DNA of 64,000 bases, taken from positions 170,712 to 234,711 of the forward strand of contig NZ_NESI01000007.1 of the NCBI RefSeq assembly GCF_002778325.1. Direction: 5' to 3'. The translations under genes and the position numbers were made by a program. Source of the stretch: Limnohabitans sp. B9-3. GTDB taxonomy: Bacteria; Pseudomonadota; Gammaproteobacteria; Burkholderiales; Burkholderiaceae_C. Of the stretch, positions 17,297-26,669 are shown piece by piece. Under the pieces are notes generated by a model. The model searched no databases and was not told where the DNA came from. It saw nothing but the letters and a program-made list of their open reading frames with translations. Positions within the stretch are counted from its first letter, which is position 1. Every line of letters starts with the position of its first letter.

Positions 17297-18853
17297 ATGC
17301 CCATCGTCCGCCGCGTATCGCCCCCAAAATTTGAAGCCCGTTGGCCCGCCACGGTGATTTGGTTGTGCGCGTGGGCCTTGTTGTGGCGTTTGGACGGTGT
17401 GCTCAATTTGGGAAACTTGGCGCTTTTGCTGGTGTTGGCCAGCGCCATGGCGGGTGTCTGGCTATCGACGTGGGTGTCTGTGGGCTGCAGTGCGTTGTCG
17501 GTGCTGATGTTCAATTGGTTTTTTGTCGAACCGCGCTTGACCTTCAGCGTGCATTTGCACCAAGACATGCTGCTGCTCGTCACCATGATGGCGGTGAGTT
17601 CGGTCGTCAGCTATTTGATGGCGCGCTTGCGCATGGCTGCTGCCTTAGAAAGCCAAAATGCCTACGCCTCCGAGCAACTGCGTGTGTTGGGCGAAACCTT
17701 GCGCGAAACCCGCGAGCTAACGGCACAAGGTGTTTTGTTGCAATCCGTTTTGGTTGAAAACAGCGGCTCCGATGTCTCGGTGCTGCTCCTTCAAGATGCT
17801 GTGACTGCGCCTGCCATGGCGGACGGCCAGTGGGTGGGCCAGCCCCAAGCGCAAGACGTGCAAGGTTTGTGGGCGTGCGCTCAACAGATGGGTGCCATGG
17901 GTCCTGGCACGGGGCGGCATGAAAATCAGTCGACGGTGTTTTTGCCCTTGCGTGGCCACGTTCGTGCGTTTGGGGCGGCAGCCTTGCACGGCGCAGGCCC
18001 CAAGCCGTTGACGGCCCTACAGCGGGATGTTCTGCAACAGGCGTGTGATGTGTTGGGCCTAGAAATGGAGCGCGCCCAAACCCTGCGACTCGCCCAGCAA
18101 GCCAAAGACGACGCGCAAAGCCAAAGCCTGCGCAACACCTTGCTCACCTCTATTTCGCATGACTACCGCACGCCGCTGGCCAACCTCATGGGGGCAGCTT
18201 CTGTGATTCACACCCAAGCCCCGCGCTTGAGCACCGACAAAGTGGCAGGCTTGGCCCAAACCATCTTGGATGAAGCGCAGCACCTCAACCGCATGACCAC
18301 CAACACCTTGCAGCTGGCGCGTTTAGATGCAGCACCTTTGCAGATTCAAAAAGACTGGGAGTCGTTGCAAGAAATTTTGAGTTCTGTGCTGGCCAAAGCC
18401 CGTCAGCGTTACCCGCAGCGTGAGATCGTGGTGACGGTGCCCGATGGCTTGCCCCTCATTCACTGCGATGCCATTTTGTTGGTGCAGTTGTTTGATAACT
18501 TGATGGAAAACGCCATCAAGTACAGCCCAAGCCACACGCCGATTGAGATTCAAGTGCTGGCCACAGCCAGCGCCCTAGAGGTGCGAATGATCGACCAAGG
18601 CACAGGCATTGTGGATGCCTGGAAAGACAAAGTGTTTCAGGCCTTTGAGCGCGTGCATGCTGACACAGCCCAGGCCGATGCCACGGACAACACACAGCTG
18701 CGCCGTGGCATGGGCGTAGGCTTGGCTGTGTGTCAGGCGATTGCCAAAGTCCATGGCGCCACGATCTGGGTAGAAGACCACCAGCCGCAAGGCGCGGTGA
18801 TGTGCCTGTCCTTGCCCGTGGTGCAGCAGCCCGACGTGCGCGTGGAGGCTTGA
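17297..18853 (+). CDS. KdpD-like sensor histidine kinase lacking the N-terminal KdpD domain
   Basis: Membrane sensor kinase of 518 residues. Four closely spaced helices (about residues 20-115) form a DUF4118 KdpD-type membrane region (VLMFNWFFVEPRLTFSV is diagnostic), followed by a GAF-like segment and the HisKA/HATPase core: phospho-acceptor SISHDYRTPLANLMGAASVI near residue 286, N box LFDNLMENAIKYSP, and G1/G2 boxes IDQGTGI and RRGMGVGLAV. Full KdpD proteins are about 900 residues; the cytoplasmic KdpD/UspA part is absent. ATG at 17297 is used; a TTG two codons earlier is possible. It lies five bases before the response regulator and upstream of kup, not kdpFABC. Confidence 0.88.
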   Translation: MPIVRRVSPPKFEARWPATVIWLCAWALLWRLDGVLNLGNLALLLVLASAMAGVWLSTWVSVGCSALSVLMFNWFFVEPRLTFSVHLHQDMLLLVTMMAVSSVVSYLMARLRMAAALESQNAYASEQLRVLGETLRETRELTAQGVLLQSVLVENSGSDVSVLLLQDAVTAPAMADGQWVGQPQAQDVQGLWACAQQMGAMGPGTGRHENQSTVFLPLRGHVRAFGAAALHGAGPKPLTALQRDVLQQACDVLGLEMERAQTLRLAQQAKDDAQSQSLRNTLLTSISHDYRTPLANLMGAASVIHTQAPRLSTDKVAGLAQTILDEAQHLNRMTTNTLQLARLDAAPLQIQKDWESLQEILSSVLAKARQRYPQREIVVTVPDGLPLIHCDAILLVQLFDNLMENAIKYSPSHTPIEIQVLATASALEVRMIDQGTGIVDAWKDKVFQAFERVHADTAQADATDNTQLRRGMGVGLAVCQAIAKVHGATIWVEDHQPQGAVMCLSLPVVQQPDVRVEA

Positions 18854-18858
18854 AGCGT

Positions 18859-19566
18859 ATGGCCCTCAAAGTGTTGTTGGTCGAAGATGACCGTGAATTG
18901 CGCCAAACCTTGCGCGATGCCTTGAGCGTAGAGGGCTATGAGGTCGTGGCCAGTGGTAGCGCCGCCGATGCCAGTGCGGTGCTGCGTCACAGCATGGCCT
19001 CAGACCGCCCCTTGGACGTGTTGCTTTTAGATTTGGGTTTGCCCGATGGCGATGGTGGCGACTTGTTGCGCACCGTGCGCGCGCAGTACGCCTTGCCCGT
19101 GCTGATCATCTCAGCGCGTCATGACGACGCCAACAAAGTCGCCTTACTCGATGCGGGTGCTGACGATTACTTGGTCAAACCCTTCAGCATCAGCGAGTTG
19201 CTGGCGCGCATGCGTGTCACGTTGCGACACCGGGGCACGGTTGTGCTGGCGCCGCAAACGCATTACCGCGCCGGTGCGTTAGAGATCGATTTGGCCAAAC
19301 ACGCCGTGCATTTAGCCGGTGAGCCCGTGCATCTGACGCCCACCGAGTTCAAGTTGTTGGCGCGCTTGGTGCGTCAAGCGGGTCAGGTGGTGACGCACCG
19401 CCAATTGCTGGTGGATGTGTGGGGCCCTGAGCATGTGGACCAAACCCATTATTTGCGTCTGTATATGGGCCAGTTGCGCGCCAAACTCGAAGCCAACCCG
19501 ACCGAGCCCGTCGTGCTGTTGAACGAACCGGGTGTGGGCTATCGCCTGACACTTATGCCTTCCTAA
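18859..19566 (+). CDS. KdpE-like OmpR-family response regulator
   Basis: DNA-binding partner of the preceding kinase, 235 residues. Receiver domain with acidic pocket [12 protein letters not shown], phospho-acceptor Asp58 in [12 protein letters not shown], and switch lysine in [16 protein letters not shown]. The C-terminal winged helix ([50 protein letters not shown]) matches KdpE closely. ATG at 18859, five bases after the kinase stop; an earlier in-frame start would overlap the kinase by more than 100 bases. The natural target by position is the kup promoter or a distant kdpFABC, which is not in the window. Confidence 0.92.
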   Translation: MALKVLLVEDDRELRQTLRDALSVEGYEVVASGSAADASAVLRHSMASDRPLDVLLLDLGLPDGDGGDLLRTVRAQYALPVLIISARHDDANKVALLDAGADDYLVKPFSISELLARMRVTLRHRGTVVLAPQTHYRAGALEIDLAKHAVHLAGEPVHLTPTEFKLLARLVRQAGQVVTHRQLLVDVWGPEHVDQTHYLRLYMGQLRAKLEANPTEPVVLLNEPGVGYRLTLMPS

Positions 19567-19609
19567 CACGCTTGCTGGCAGCCTTGAGGCACTTAAACAG
19601 GAGTGCTTT

Positions 19610-21511
19610 ATGTCGGCCATAGATTTAGACAATCCCTCGGCGCACATCAAACGCCAGTCAACCGCCGCGTTGACCTTGGGCGCCATTGGTGTGGTGTACG
19701 GAGATATCGGGACCAGCCCGTTGTACACGGTCAAAGAAGTGTTCTTGCCCGCCACGGGCGTGGCGCTCACACCAGAAAACTTGATTGGGGCGGTCTCCGC
19801 TATCTTTTGGGCGCTCATGCTCATCGTCACCTTGAAATATGTGATTTTGATTCTGCGTGCCGACAACCGTGGCGAAGGTGGGGCGTTGGCGCTGACGGCA
19901 TTGGCGGCCAATGCCGTGAAGCACAACCCGAAGTTGCGTCATTTTCTGCTCATGCTGGGCTTGTTTGGCGCTACCTTGTTTTATGGCGACAGCGTCATCA
20001 CCCCAGCCATTTCGGTGTTAGGTGCCATGGAGGGTTTGCAAGTCATTGCCCCTAGCCTAGAGCCTTTCGTGGTGCCTGCTGCACTGGTGGTGCTGGTGAT
20101 GTTGTTTTTCATGCAGCGTTGGGGCACCCACTTAGTGGGTAAATTTTTTGGCCCCATCATCGTGCTTTGGTTTGTGGTGTTGGGTGCGACCGGCGTGATG
20201 CAAATTGTGCAAACACCCGACATCTTGTCGGCTTTGAACCCACTGCGCGGCATGAACTTCTTGATCGACCGTGGCCCCCTTGTGCTGGCTGCGGTGGGCG
20301 CGATTGTGTTGGCATTGACAGGTGCAGAGGCCTTGTATGCCGACATGGGCCACTTTGGCCGCAAGCCGATTCAAATGGCGTGGATGGGCTTGGTCATGCC
20401 CAGCTTGGCTTTGCACTACATGGGCCAAGGCGCCTTGCTGATGCGTGATGCCAGCGCAATTGAAAACCCTTTCTTTCGCATGTTCCCCGACGAATGGATG
20501 ATCGCCGCCGTGGTGTTGGCCACGATGGCGGCCATCATTGCCTCGCAAGCGGTGATTTCGGGCGCCTATTCCATGACCAAGCAAGCCATTTTGTTGGGCT
20601 TCTTGCCGCGCATGGACATCAAGTACACCTCGGAACAAGAGGTGGGGCAAATCTACATGCCTAGCGTCAATTGGATTTTGCTGGCCGGTGTGTTGATCGC
20701 GGTGTTGACTTTCAAAAGCTCATCGGCACTGGCCGGCGCGTACGGCATTGCGGTGACCTTGACCATGGTAATCACGACCGTGATGACCTTTTTTGTGGTG
20801 CACGACGCTTGGAAGGTTCGCACCCCTTTGGCGGTGGCCGCTACGCTGTTTTTCTTAACCATCGATGGCTTCTTATTTGCCGGTTGCATCATCAAATTCT
20901 TTGACGGCGGCTGGTTGCCGATCGCTATGGGTTTGACGCTTTACATGGTGATGACTACCTGGTCGCGTGGCCGTGAGTTGGTGGTGGACACCATCCGTCG
21001 CGATGGCTTGGACTTGGGCTCCTTCATCCAACACATCGACTCGGGTGGTTCACACTTGGCCAAGCGCACCGCCATTTATGCGGTGGCCAACCCCGAAACT
21101 GTGCCCCAAGCCTTGCTGCACAACATGAAGCACAACCAAGTGCTGCACGAGAAAAACATCATCTTGACGGTGGAGTTCGATAACGTGCCTTGGGTGTCCG
21201 ACAAACAACGCGTCCGCGTGGAGCGTTTGAGCGAACACTTCTGGCAAGTCTGGATCAAGTTCGGCTTCATGAACACGCCTGATGTGCCCAAAGCCTTGAC
21301 CCATTGCCAAGCGCATGGCCTTGAGATTCCTGTGTTTGAAACCTCTTACTTTTTGAGCCGAGAAACGGTGGTTTCAACACCAGGAGGTGGCATGTCGCAG
21401 TGGCGAGAAAAACTGTTCGCCGCCATGACGCGCAACTCAGGGGGTGTGGTGGAGTTCTTCCACTTGCCCGACAACTCGGTGGTTGAACTGGGCACGCGGG
21501 TGCAAATATAA
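19610..21511 (+). CDS. kup: Low-affinity potassium uptake transporter
   Basis: K+/H+ symporter of the KUP/HAK/KT family, 633 residues. Twelve predicted helices to about residue 450 and a cytoplasmic C-terminal domain. Family motifs [40 protein letters not shown](N), [28 protein letters not shown] and YADMGHFGR are all present. ATG at 19610 with AGGAG upstream. It sits 43 bases after the kdpE-like gene on the same strand, so probably one transcript. A strong hairpin follows. Confidence 0.95.
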   Translation: MSAIDLDNPSAHIKRQSTAALTLGAIGVVYGDIGTSPLYTVKEVFLPATGVALTPENLIGAVSAIFWALMLIVTLKYVILILRADNRGEGGALALTALAANAVKHNPKLRHFLLMLGLFGATLFYGDSVITPAISVLGAMEGLQVIAPSLEPFVVPAALVVLVMLFFMQRWGTHLVGKFFGPIIVLWFVVLGATGVMQIVQTPDILSALNPLRGMNFLIDRGPLVLAAVGAIVLALTGAEALYADMGHFGRKPIQMAWMGLVMPSLALHYMGQGALLMRDASAIENPFFRMFPDEWMIAAVVLATMAAIIASQAVISGAYSMTKQAILLGFLPRMDIKYTSEQEVGQIYMPSVNWILLAGVLIAVLTFKSSSALAGAYGIAVTLTMVITTVMTFFVVHDAWKVRTPLAVAATLFFLTIDGFLFAGCIIKFFDGGWLPIAMGLTLYMVMTTWSRGRELVVDTIRRDGLDLGSFIQHIDSGGSHLAKRTAIYAVANPETVPQALLHNMKHNQVLHEKNIILTVEFDNVPWVSDKQRVRVERLSEHFWQVWIKFGFMNTPDVPKALTHCQAHGLEIPVFETSYFLSRETVVSTPGGGMSQWREKLFAAMTRNSGGVVEFFHLPDNSVVELGTRVQI

Positions 21512-21550
21512 AAATCCCCCGCAAGCTTTGCAGCTTGCGGGGGATTTCAT
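21511..21550. terminator. Strong bidirectional terminator between kup and pckG
   Basis: A 14-bp perfect stem (ATCCCCCGCAAGCT with AGCTTGCGGGGGAT) with a four-base loop, 21514-21545. On the minus strand it is followed by TTTTTATAT, the better terminator, serving pckG; on the plus strand by TTTCATAT after kup. Confidence 0.85.
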
Positions 21551-21604
21551 ATCTTGAGTCTTCGCGTGCAGCACCCAGCGTAAGCCAAGTGCTGCTGGGG
21601 CCAA

Positions 21605-23443
21605 TTACGCTTCGAGACGCGCAGCCAAAGCCACTTTGGTGGCGGTCATCTCAACGGGCAGGTGGTAAGCCAGTTGGGTGAACAACTCTTCGTGCAGCTT
21701 CAACTCCTCCACCCACGCCGCTTTGTCGATGTTGGTGACGGTCTTGAATTGGTCTGCTGTGAAGTTCAAGCCGGTCCAGTTGATTTCTTCGTACGTGGGG
21801 CTCACGCCGAACACGTTTTCAGCGCCTTGGGCCTGGTCTTCAAGACGATCAATCATCCATTTCAAGACGCGCATGTTCTCGCCGTAGCCAGGCCACACAA
21901 ACTTGCCGTCGTCACCTTTGCGGAACCAGTTCACGCAGTAGATCGAGGGCAGCTTGGCTTTGGCGGCTTCTAACTTCTCGCCCATGTTGAGCCAGTGTTG
22001 GAAGTAGTCGCTCATGTTGTAGCCGATGAAGGGCAACATGGCGAACGGGTCGCGGCGCACCACGCCTTGTTGGCCAGCGGCCGCAGCGGTGGTTTCAGAG
22101 CCCATGGTTGCGGCCATGTAAACGCCTTCGGTCCAGCTGCGTGCTTCGGTCACCAAAGGCACGGTGGTGGAGCGACGGCCGCCGAAGATGAAGGCGTCAA
22201 TGGCCACGCCGTTGGCGTCGTCCCACTGGCTGTCCAGCGCGGGGTTGTTGGTGGCAGCCACGGTGAAGCGGGCGTTGGGGTGGGCGGCTTTGGCGCCGGT
22301 TTCTTTGGCAATGGTGGGTGTCCAGTCCTTGCCTTGCCAGTCGATCAAGTGGTCGGGCATTGAGCCGGTGTCTTTTTCCATACCTTCCCACCACACGTCA
22401 CCGTCGTCGGTCAGCGCGACGTTGGTGAAGATGACGTTCTTGTCCAAGCTGGCCATGCAGTTGGGGTTGGTGTGGAAGTTGGTGCCGGGGGCCACGCCAA
22501 AGTAACCCGCTTCTGGGTTGATGGCGTACAACTTGCCGTCTGCGTTGGGCTTGATCCAAGCGATGTCGTCACCGATGGTGGTGACTTTCCAGCCGTCAAA
22601 GCCTTCGGGCGGCACCAACATCGAGAAGTTGGTTTTGCCGCAAGCGCTGGGGAACGCGGCCGCGACGTGGTACTTCTTACCTTGAGGGTTGGTCACGCCC
22701 AAAATGAGCATGTGCTCGGCCAACCAACCTTGGTCGTTACCCATGTTTGACGCAATGCGCAAGGCAAAGCACTTCTTGCCCAACAACGCGTTGCCGCCGT
22801 AGCCCGAGCCGTAAGACCAGATTTCGCGGGTCTCGGGGTAGTGCACGATGTACTTGGTTTTGTTGCAAGGCCACTTCACGTCGGCTTGGCCAGCGGCCAA
22901 AGGTGCGCCCACGGTGTGCACGCAAGGCACAAACGCGCCGTCGGTGCCGATCACGTCGTACACGGCTTTGCCCATGCGGGTCATGATGCGTTGATTCACC
23001 GCCACATAAGCGCTGTCTGACAACTCAATGCCGACGTGCGCAATGTGCGAGCCCATGGGGCCCATGCTGAAGGGCACCACATACATGGTGCGGCCTTTCA
23101 TACAGCCGTCGAACAAAGGGTTCAAGGTGGCGCGCATCTCGGCGGGGGCCATCCAGTTGTTGGTGGGGCCGGCGTTTTCTTTTTTCTCTGAACAGATGTA
23201 GGTGCGGTCTTCCACGCGGGCCACGTCGGTGGGGTCAGAGCAGGCTAAGAACGAATTGGGGCGCTTGGCCGCGTTCAGTTTGGTGAAGGTGCCGGCGTCG
23301 ACCAATTGCTGGCAGAGGCGGTCGTACTCTTCTTGGCTGCCGTCACACCAGTAGACGGTGTCTGGTTTGCACAGGGCGGCCATCTCAGCCACCCAAGCGA
23401 CCAGCTTGGGGTTCTTCACATATGCGGGTGCATTCACGTTCAT
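21605..23443 (-). CDS. pckG: Phosphoenolpyruvate carboxykinase (GTP)
   Basis: Converts oxaloacetate and GTP to PEP and CO2, the first step of gluconeogenesis. The 612-residue product has the GTP-class signatures: substrate-binding [21 protein letters not shown]-loop [19 protein letters not shown] with the hyper-reactive Cys, metal site [18 protein letters not shown] and [20 protein letters not shown]. Length is normal for the family. ATG at 23443 preceded by TAGGAG. Presence of the GTP enzyme rather than the ATP type fits Burkholderiales growing on organic acids, in line with the Bug, TRAP and glycolate genes nearby. Confidence 0.96.
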   Translation of the reverse strand: MNVNAPAYVKNPKLVAWVAEMAALCKPDTVYWCDGSQEEYDRLCQQLVDAGTFTKLNAAKRPNSFLACSDPTDVARVEDRTYICSEKKENAGPTNNWMAPAEMRATLNPLFDGCMKGRTMYVVPFSMGPMGSHIAHVGIELSDSAYVAVNQRIMTRMGKAVYDVIGTDGAFVPCVHTVGAPLAAGQADVKWPCNKTKYIVHYPETREIWSYGSGYGGNALLGKKCFALRIASNMGNDQGWLAEHMLILGVTNPQGKKYHVAAAFPSACGKTNFSMLVPPEGFDGWKVTTIGDDIAWIKPNADGKLYAINPEAGYFGVAPGTNFHTNPNCMASLDKNVIFTNVALTDDGDVWWEGMEKDTGSMPDHLIDWQGKDWTPTIAKETGAKAAHPNARFTVAATNNPALDSQWDDANGVAIDAFIFGGRRSTTVPLVTEARSWTEGVYMAATMGSETTAAAAGQQGVVRRDPFAMLPFIGYNMSDYFQHWLNMGEKLEAAKAKLPSIYCVNWFRKGDDGKFVWPGYGENMRVLKWMIDRLEDQAQGAENVFGVSPTYEEINWTGLNFTADQFKTVTNIDKAAWVEELKLHEELFTQLAYHLPVEMTATKVALAARLEA

Positions 23444-23612
23444 CTCAAACTCCTAAGTCAAAAAATTGAGATCAGAGCCCAGCTGCGTTGGCGCGAGGCG
23501 CTGACCTCAATGCATTGCCGTGGTGTGACACGGGTCGGCTATTTTAAGAATCGTACCCCTTACACAGCCTTTCAAAGGGGCATAAATATGGGTAATGCAT
23601 CAAAAAGGTAAC

Positions 23613-23640
23613 AAAAAAGCGCCTGGGCAGGCGCTTTTTT
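23613..23640. terminator. Bidirectional intrinsic terminator
   Basis: Six A, GCGCCT, loop GGGC, AGGCGC, six T: a 12-bp stem with T runs either way. It follows the small membrane-peptide gene on the minus strand by about 40 bases and shields the pckG promoter region (23444-23600). No gene was found between 23444 and 23678. Confidence 0.8.
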
Positions 23641-23678
23641 GGGGCGACGCGTCACAAATCGGTGCGCATCGTGATGGC

Positions 23679-23819
23679 TTAGGCCATGAACACGGCGATG
23701 AACGCCAACAAGAAAATCAGCACCGCGCCAGCCGCAGGCAACACGATGGGCATGAGTGGCACGAGGGATTCCACCACGTCTTGTTCGCCGGTGTGGGGGG
23801 TGTTGTGCGGATTGGACAT
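23679..23819 (-). CDS. Small single-pass membrane protein (46 aa), function unknown
   Basis: A short open frame with good expression signals: ATG at 23819 preceded by GAGGA with seven bases spacing, and a terminator shortly after the stop. The peptide has a polar acidic N-terminus (MSNPHNTPHTGEQDVVESL) and one hydrophobic helix (MPIVLPAAGAVLIFLLAFIA) ending VFMA. Such small proteins are often missed by gene callers. It lies between pckG and the pilus transglycosylase gene on the same strand as both. I do not recognise a family; possible roles are a regulator of a membrane complex or an accessory subunit of a respiratory enzyme, neither shown. Confidence 0.65.
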   Translation of the reverse strand: MSNPHNTPHTGEQDVVESLVPLMPIVLPAAGAVLIFLLAFIAVFMA

Positions 23820-23857
23820 GTTCAGTTCCTCAAAAAATTAACTGGCGAAATTTTAAG

Positions 23858-24343
23858 CTAATTCATGCTCGCCAGTGTCATGGTGGATACGGTCAGTGCC
23901 GGGTTGAGGGAAATGCCTTGGCGCGCCAGCTGATTTTTGAGCAAACCTTGGTAGCGCGTGTTGTGCACCGGCGTCACGGAATGGTAGGCGGCGGCACCAA
24001 ACCAGGTGTAGCCGTGGCGCTCGAGCCCGCGCTTCAAAAACCACGCCGATACATAAGCACCTTTGCACGCGTCAAGCAAATGCTTTTCGGTCACGCCGTA
24101 GCGTTGCAACTCTGGCAAATGCATGGAGTTGATCTGGCCAATGCCCAAGTCCACCGTGCCATTTGTGTTTTTGCCCACCGCGCGTGGGTTGAGCCCAGAT
24201 TCCACTTGCAGCACCGCCAGCAGCAAATGCGGGTTCACACCGTGAAACTCCGCCGCCGACTGCAAGCACGACGGTGCGTTGGTGGCCCAAGTGGCGCGTG
24301 TCAAAACCAAAAAAATCAAAGCGAGTAACCATTTAACAGTCAT
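23858..24343 (-). CDS. Lytic transglycosylase of the pilus locus (PilT of R64 type / IagB-like)
   Basis: Exported SLT-domain enzyme that cuts peptidoglycan so that the pilus can pass the wall. The 161-residue product has a signal peptide (about 1-20, ending TWA), an N-terminal Cys motif, the catalytic Glu in LLAVLQVESGLNPRAVGKN, and the SLT marks VDLGIGQINSMHL and GAAAYHSVTPV. Size and layout match PilT of the R64 thin pilus, VirB1 and IagB; note that this PilT is unrelated to the retraction ATPase of type IVa pili. ATG at 24343. It is divergent from the prepilin peptidase gene, with a TAGTAGTAC motif in the shared 101-bp gap. Confidence 0.85.
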   Translation of the reverse strand: MTVKWLLALIFLVLTRATWATNAPSCLQSAAEFHGVNPHLLLAVLQVESGLNPRAVGKNTNGTVDLGIGQINSMHLPELQRYGVTEKHLLDACKGAYVSAWFLKRGLERHGYTWFGAAAYHSVTPVHNTRYQGLLKNQLARQGISLNPALTVSTMTLASMN

Positions 24344-24366
24344 GATTGAATCCAAATTCGTTTATT

Positions 24367-24375
24367 TAGTAGTAC
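24367..24375 (+). promoter_or_regulatory. TAGTAGTAC motif, copy 1 (transglycosylase/prepilin peptidase gap)
   Basis: TAGTAGTACTTTAT lies in the AT-rich divergent gap of the pilus locus. The same nine-base core occurs twice more upstream of the pilin gene, suggesting a site for one regulator of the locus. Confidence 0.4.
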
Positions 24376-24444
24376 TTTATCACGACAATGTAGTTTTTAA
24401 TGTCAAAATTAACTGAAATATGAAACCTGAGGATTTTTACTTGT

Positions 24445-25290
24445 ATGGATAACTTTCTGATCTTCGCCTTGGCCATCTTGGGCCTTCAATTGGGCAGCTT
24501 CTTGAATGTGGTCATCTACCGCCTGCCCAGGCAGTTGCAGCGGGAATGGCGAGCCGACTGCGCTGCCTATCTAGAAGTGACAGTCCCCCACGAAGAAGCC
24601 TCGCCACTCATGAGTTGGCAAACGCGCTCGCAATGCCCGCACTGCGGCACCACCCTGCGCGCCCGCGATTTGGTGCCGGTTTTGAGCTTTTTGGTGTTGC
24701 GTGGCCGCTGTGCCCATTGCCAGCACTCGGTGTCTTGGCGCTACCCCGTGGTGGAGTTGGCCGTCATGGCCGCTTGGGGTTTGTGTGCGGCGCATTGGGG
24801 GCCAAGTGGCGCGGCCGTGTTGTGGGCCTGCTTTGTCACCACCCTCATCGCGTTGGCCTTCATTGACGCCGACACCCAGCTGTTGCCTGACCAACTCACT
24901 CAGCCTTTGTTGTGGGCGGGGTTGATCGTCGCCGCCCTCGGTTGGACGGCGCAGCCCTTTTTTCCCGCTTTTTGGGGTGCCATTGCGGGCTACATGAGCT
25001 TGTGGCTGGTGGCCAAGCTCTTTGAAAGGGTCCGTGGCCAACCGGGTATGGGCGCCGGTGACTTCAAGTTATTTGCAGCTTTGGGTGCTTGGTTAGGCGT
25101 TGGGGCGCTTCCCTTGCTTGTGCTGGGCGCCAGTGTGTCGGCCGTGCTGGTGGCCGTGGCGATGCGCCTCTCGGGGCGTGGCACTGCCGAACAACGCATG
25201 CCCTTTGGACCTTCTTTGGTGCTGGCAGCCTTGGTGATCTTGGGGCTCAACACCCAAGGTTTTGACGTCACAAGGGCTTGGATGGTTTAA
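24445..25290 (+). CDS. Prepilin peptidase/N-methyltransferase
   Basis: Bifunctional inner-membrane aspartyl protease (PilD/PilU class) that cleaves and N-methylates the pilin and PilV prepilins of this locus. The 281-residue product has the N-terminal methylase domain with FLNVVIYRLP and two CxxC pairs (CPHCGTTLRARDLVPVLSFL and CAHCQHSVSWRYPVVE), then the protease sites FIDADTQLLPDQ and GMGAGDFKLFAALGAWLG with both catalytic Asp. About eight membrane helices. It is thus a full PilD-like enzyme, unlike the short PilU of some plasmids that lacks the methylase domain. ATG at 24445, with a distant AGGA. Confidence 0.92.
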   Translation: MDNFLIFALAILGLQLGSFLNVVIYRLPRQLQREWRADCAAYLEVTVPHEEASPLMSWQTRSQCPHCGTTLRARDLVPVLSFLVLRGRCAHCQHSVSWRYPVVELAVMAAWGLCAAHWGPSGAAVLWACFVTTLIALAFIDADTQLLPDQLTQPLLWAGLIVAALGWTAQPFFPAFWGAIAGYMSLWLVAKLFERVRGQPGMGAGDFKLFAALGAWLGVGALPLLVLGASVSAVLVAVAMRLSGRGTAEQRMPFGPSLVLAALVILGLNTQGFDVTRAWMV

Positions 25291-25344
25291 AAAAACAACA
25301 AACATGAATCATTAAATAAAAACTTTTTGTTAATTTTGTTGAAA

Positions 25345-25405
25345 AGTAGTACTAAATAGTATTTTTGGTTGTATAGTTCACAACGCATCATTTGATGTAC
25401 TACTA
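25345..25405. promoter_or_regulatory. Pilin promoter region with two further TAGTAGTAC-type motifs
   Basis: AGTAGTACTAAAT at 25345-25357 and the inverted copy GTACTACTAATT from 25397 face each other in the 135-bp, strongly AT-rich gap before the pilin ATG. Together with copy 1 they make three occurrences within about 1 kb. A -10-like TATAGT is at 25372. The exact promoter cannot be fixed. Confidence 0.4.
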
Positions 25406-25425
25406 ATTGAAACAAAGGTAACAAA

Positions 25426-26037
25426 ATGAAGATGAATCACCCAATCAAATCACTCGGCAAGCAAGCGGGTTACACCTTGATCGAACTGTCGATCTCCGTC
25501 GCCATCATTTCGGTCTTGATCATGAGCGCCTTGTTTGGCGTGCAAAAAATCTTGGAAAACAACAACGCTGACACAACAAGTCAGCAAGTGACCTTGGCAA
25601 CAGCGAATGTCAACAAGTTCACCACGATGTTGTCTGAATCCAGCTTTCTTGATACAGCCGGTACTGCGGCGACTTTGGGAATCTGGCCTGAGAGCATCGT
25701 CTCAAAGGGCGGAACACCGGTCGTCACCACGATCAAGAACCCATTTGGAGGTTTTTATCTCCTCGGAAAAACGTCAGCGACTGCAACGACATACAACATG
25801 GGTATTACAAACTTGTCGACCAATGCATGTGTTGCTCTTGGAGCCGCACTGAGCAATGCCGCCCTGACCGTGGGAACGGATGAAGCCACCACCTATCTCG
25901 CAGACACGCTCAAGCCAACGACTGCAGTAACCAATATCAAGGCTGTAGGCGCTAAAGCAACGAGTGCTAACTTAGCAACAGCTTGCGCATCGGCGACCAA
26001 CGCCAAGAAAAACCTTTGGTTGACGTACACCCTGTAA
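25426..26037 (+). CDS. Type IVb major pilin (PilS-like)
   Basis: Structural pilin, 203 residues. A short leader ends in QAG, with cleavage before YTLIELSISVAIISVLIMSA: Gly at -1 and Glu at +5 of the mature chain are the prepilin peptidase signature; Tyr at +1 is uncommon, type IVb pilins usually having Met, Leu or Trp. The mature protein (about 188 residues) has two cysteines (NACVAL and ATACAS) enclosing a D-region, ending NLWLTYTL. The codon composition is less GC-rich than the following assembly genes. In R64 pilS follows pilR; here the pilin gene is moved to the front, next to prepilin peptidase. ATG at 25426, AAAGG upstream. Confidence 0.88.
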   Translation: MKMNHPIKSLGKQAGYTLIELSISVAIISVLIMSALFGVQKILENNNADTTSQQVTLATANVNKFTTMLSESSFLDTAGTAATLGIWPESIVSKGGTPVVTTIKNPFGGFYLLGKTSATATTYNMGITNLSTNACVALGAALSNAALTVGTDEATTYLADTLKPTTAVTNIKAVGAKATSANLATACASATNAKKNLWLTYTL

Positions 26038-26068
26038 TTCAACCGTTTTCTGAATCATCCTTTCTACA

Positions 26069-26109
26069 ACGCCGTTCATGTTTTCATTCAAGGTTGCGTG
26101 AAACGGCGT
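26069..26109. repeat. Inverted repeat after the pilin gene
   Basis: ACGCCGTT and AACGGCGT, 25 bases apart, in the 113-bp gap between pilin and TcpQ-domain gene. No T run follows; it may stabilise the pilin mRNA 3' end or attenuate readthrough into the assembly genes. Confidence 0.4.
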
Positions 26110-26150
26110 GTAGTTGGGGTGTCAGAAAGCAAAAAACAAAAGTCTCCAGC

Positions 26151-26669
26151 ATGTCTCAATCCAACCGTTGGTGCTGCTTTGCGCTGTGCGCCTTCGCCGC
26201 AGCTGCCAGTGCCCAAACTCAAGACCACTCAATTTCTGCAACGCGTGTGGCCCTCGACGTCGAGTGGATTCGCTCCCCGCGTGCCGTCTTGAGTTTGGAC
26301 CCTGGTCTCACCACCCAGCAACAAGGCGTGGCAGCCACTCATGCAGCCAAACCCGTGATGCTCGAAGCCAACACGCATAACAACACCACCCGCGTCGGTG
26401 CGCGTCAGGTGTGGAGCATTGAGCAATCAGAAAAACGTTTGTCCCACGCCTTAGAGCGCTGGGCCCAGCTCGCAGGTTGGCAACTGGTGTGGGAAGCCGA
26501 GCGCGACTTTGTCATCGAGTCCAACCTGCACTTGGAAGGCGAATTTTTGAAGGCGGTGGGCACGGTCATGCAATCGCTGGGCAGTACCGACTACCCGCTG
26601 CAAGCCAAGGCCAACCGCACGACATTGACCCTGCGCATTTCAAGGTACCAAGATGCTGGCGTTCAATAA
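26151..26669 (+). CDS. TcpQ-domain pilus assembly protein (short PilL-like)
   Basis: Exported 172-residue protein: signal peptide to about residue 22 (AAAASAQ), a variable middle, and a C-terminal domain RQVWSIEQSEKRLSHALERW followed by AQLAGWQLVWEAERDF and EGEFLKAVGTVMQSL that fits the TcpQ/PilL C-terminal domain. TcpQ stabilises the secretin in the toxin-coregulated pilus. R64 PilL is about 350 residues and a lipoprotein; here only the C-terminal part and a non-lipid signal remain. ATG at 26151; a longer frame overlapping the pilin gene is unlikely. Its end overlaps the secretin gene by 17 bases. Confidence 0.72.
   Translation: MSQSNRWCCFALCAFAAAASAQTQDHSISATRVALDVEWIRSPRAVLSLDPGLTTQQQGVAATHAAKPVMLEANTHNNTTRVGARQVWSIEQSEKRLSHALERWAQLAGWQLVWEAERDFVIESNLHLEGEFLKAVGTVMQSLGSTDYPLQAKANRTTLTLRISRYQDAGVQ

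Noticed and set aside
23444..23612. Small frames before pckG as genes
   Set aside because: No ribosome site or hydrophobic/domain pattern; treated as pckG promoter region.
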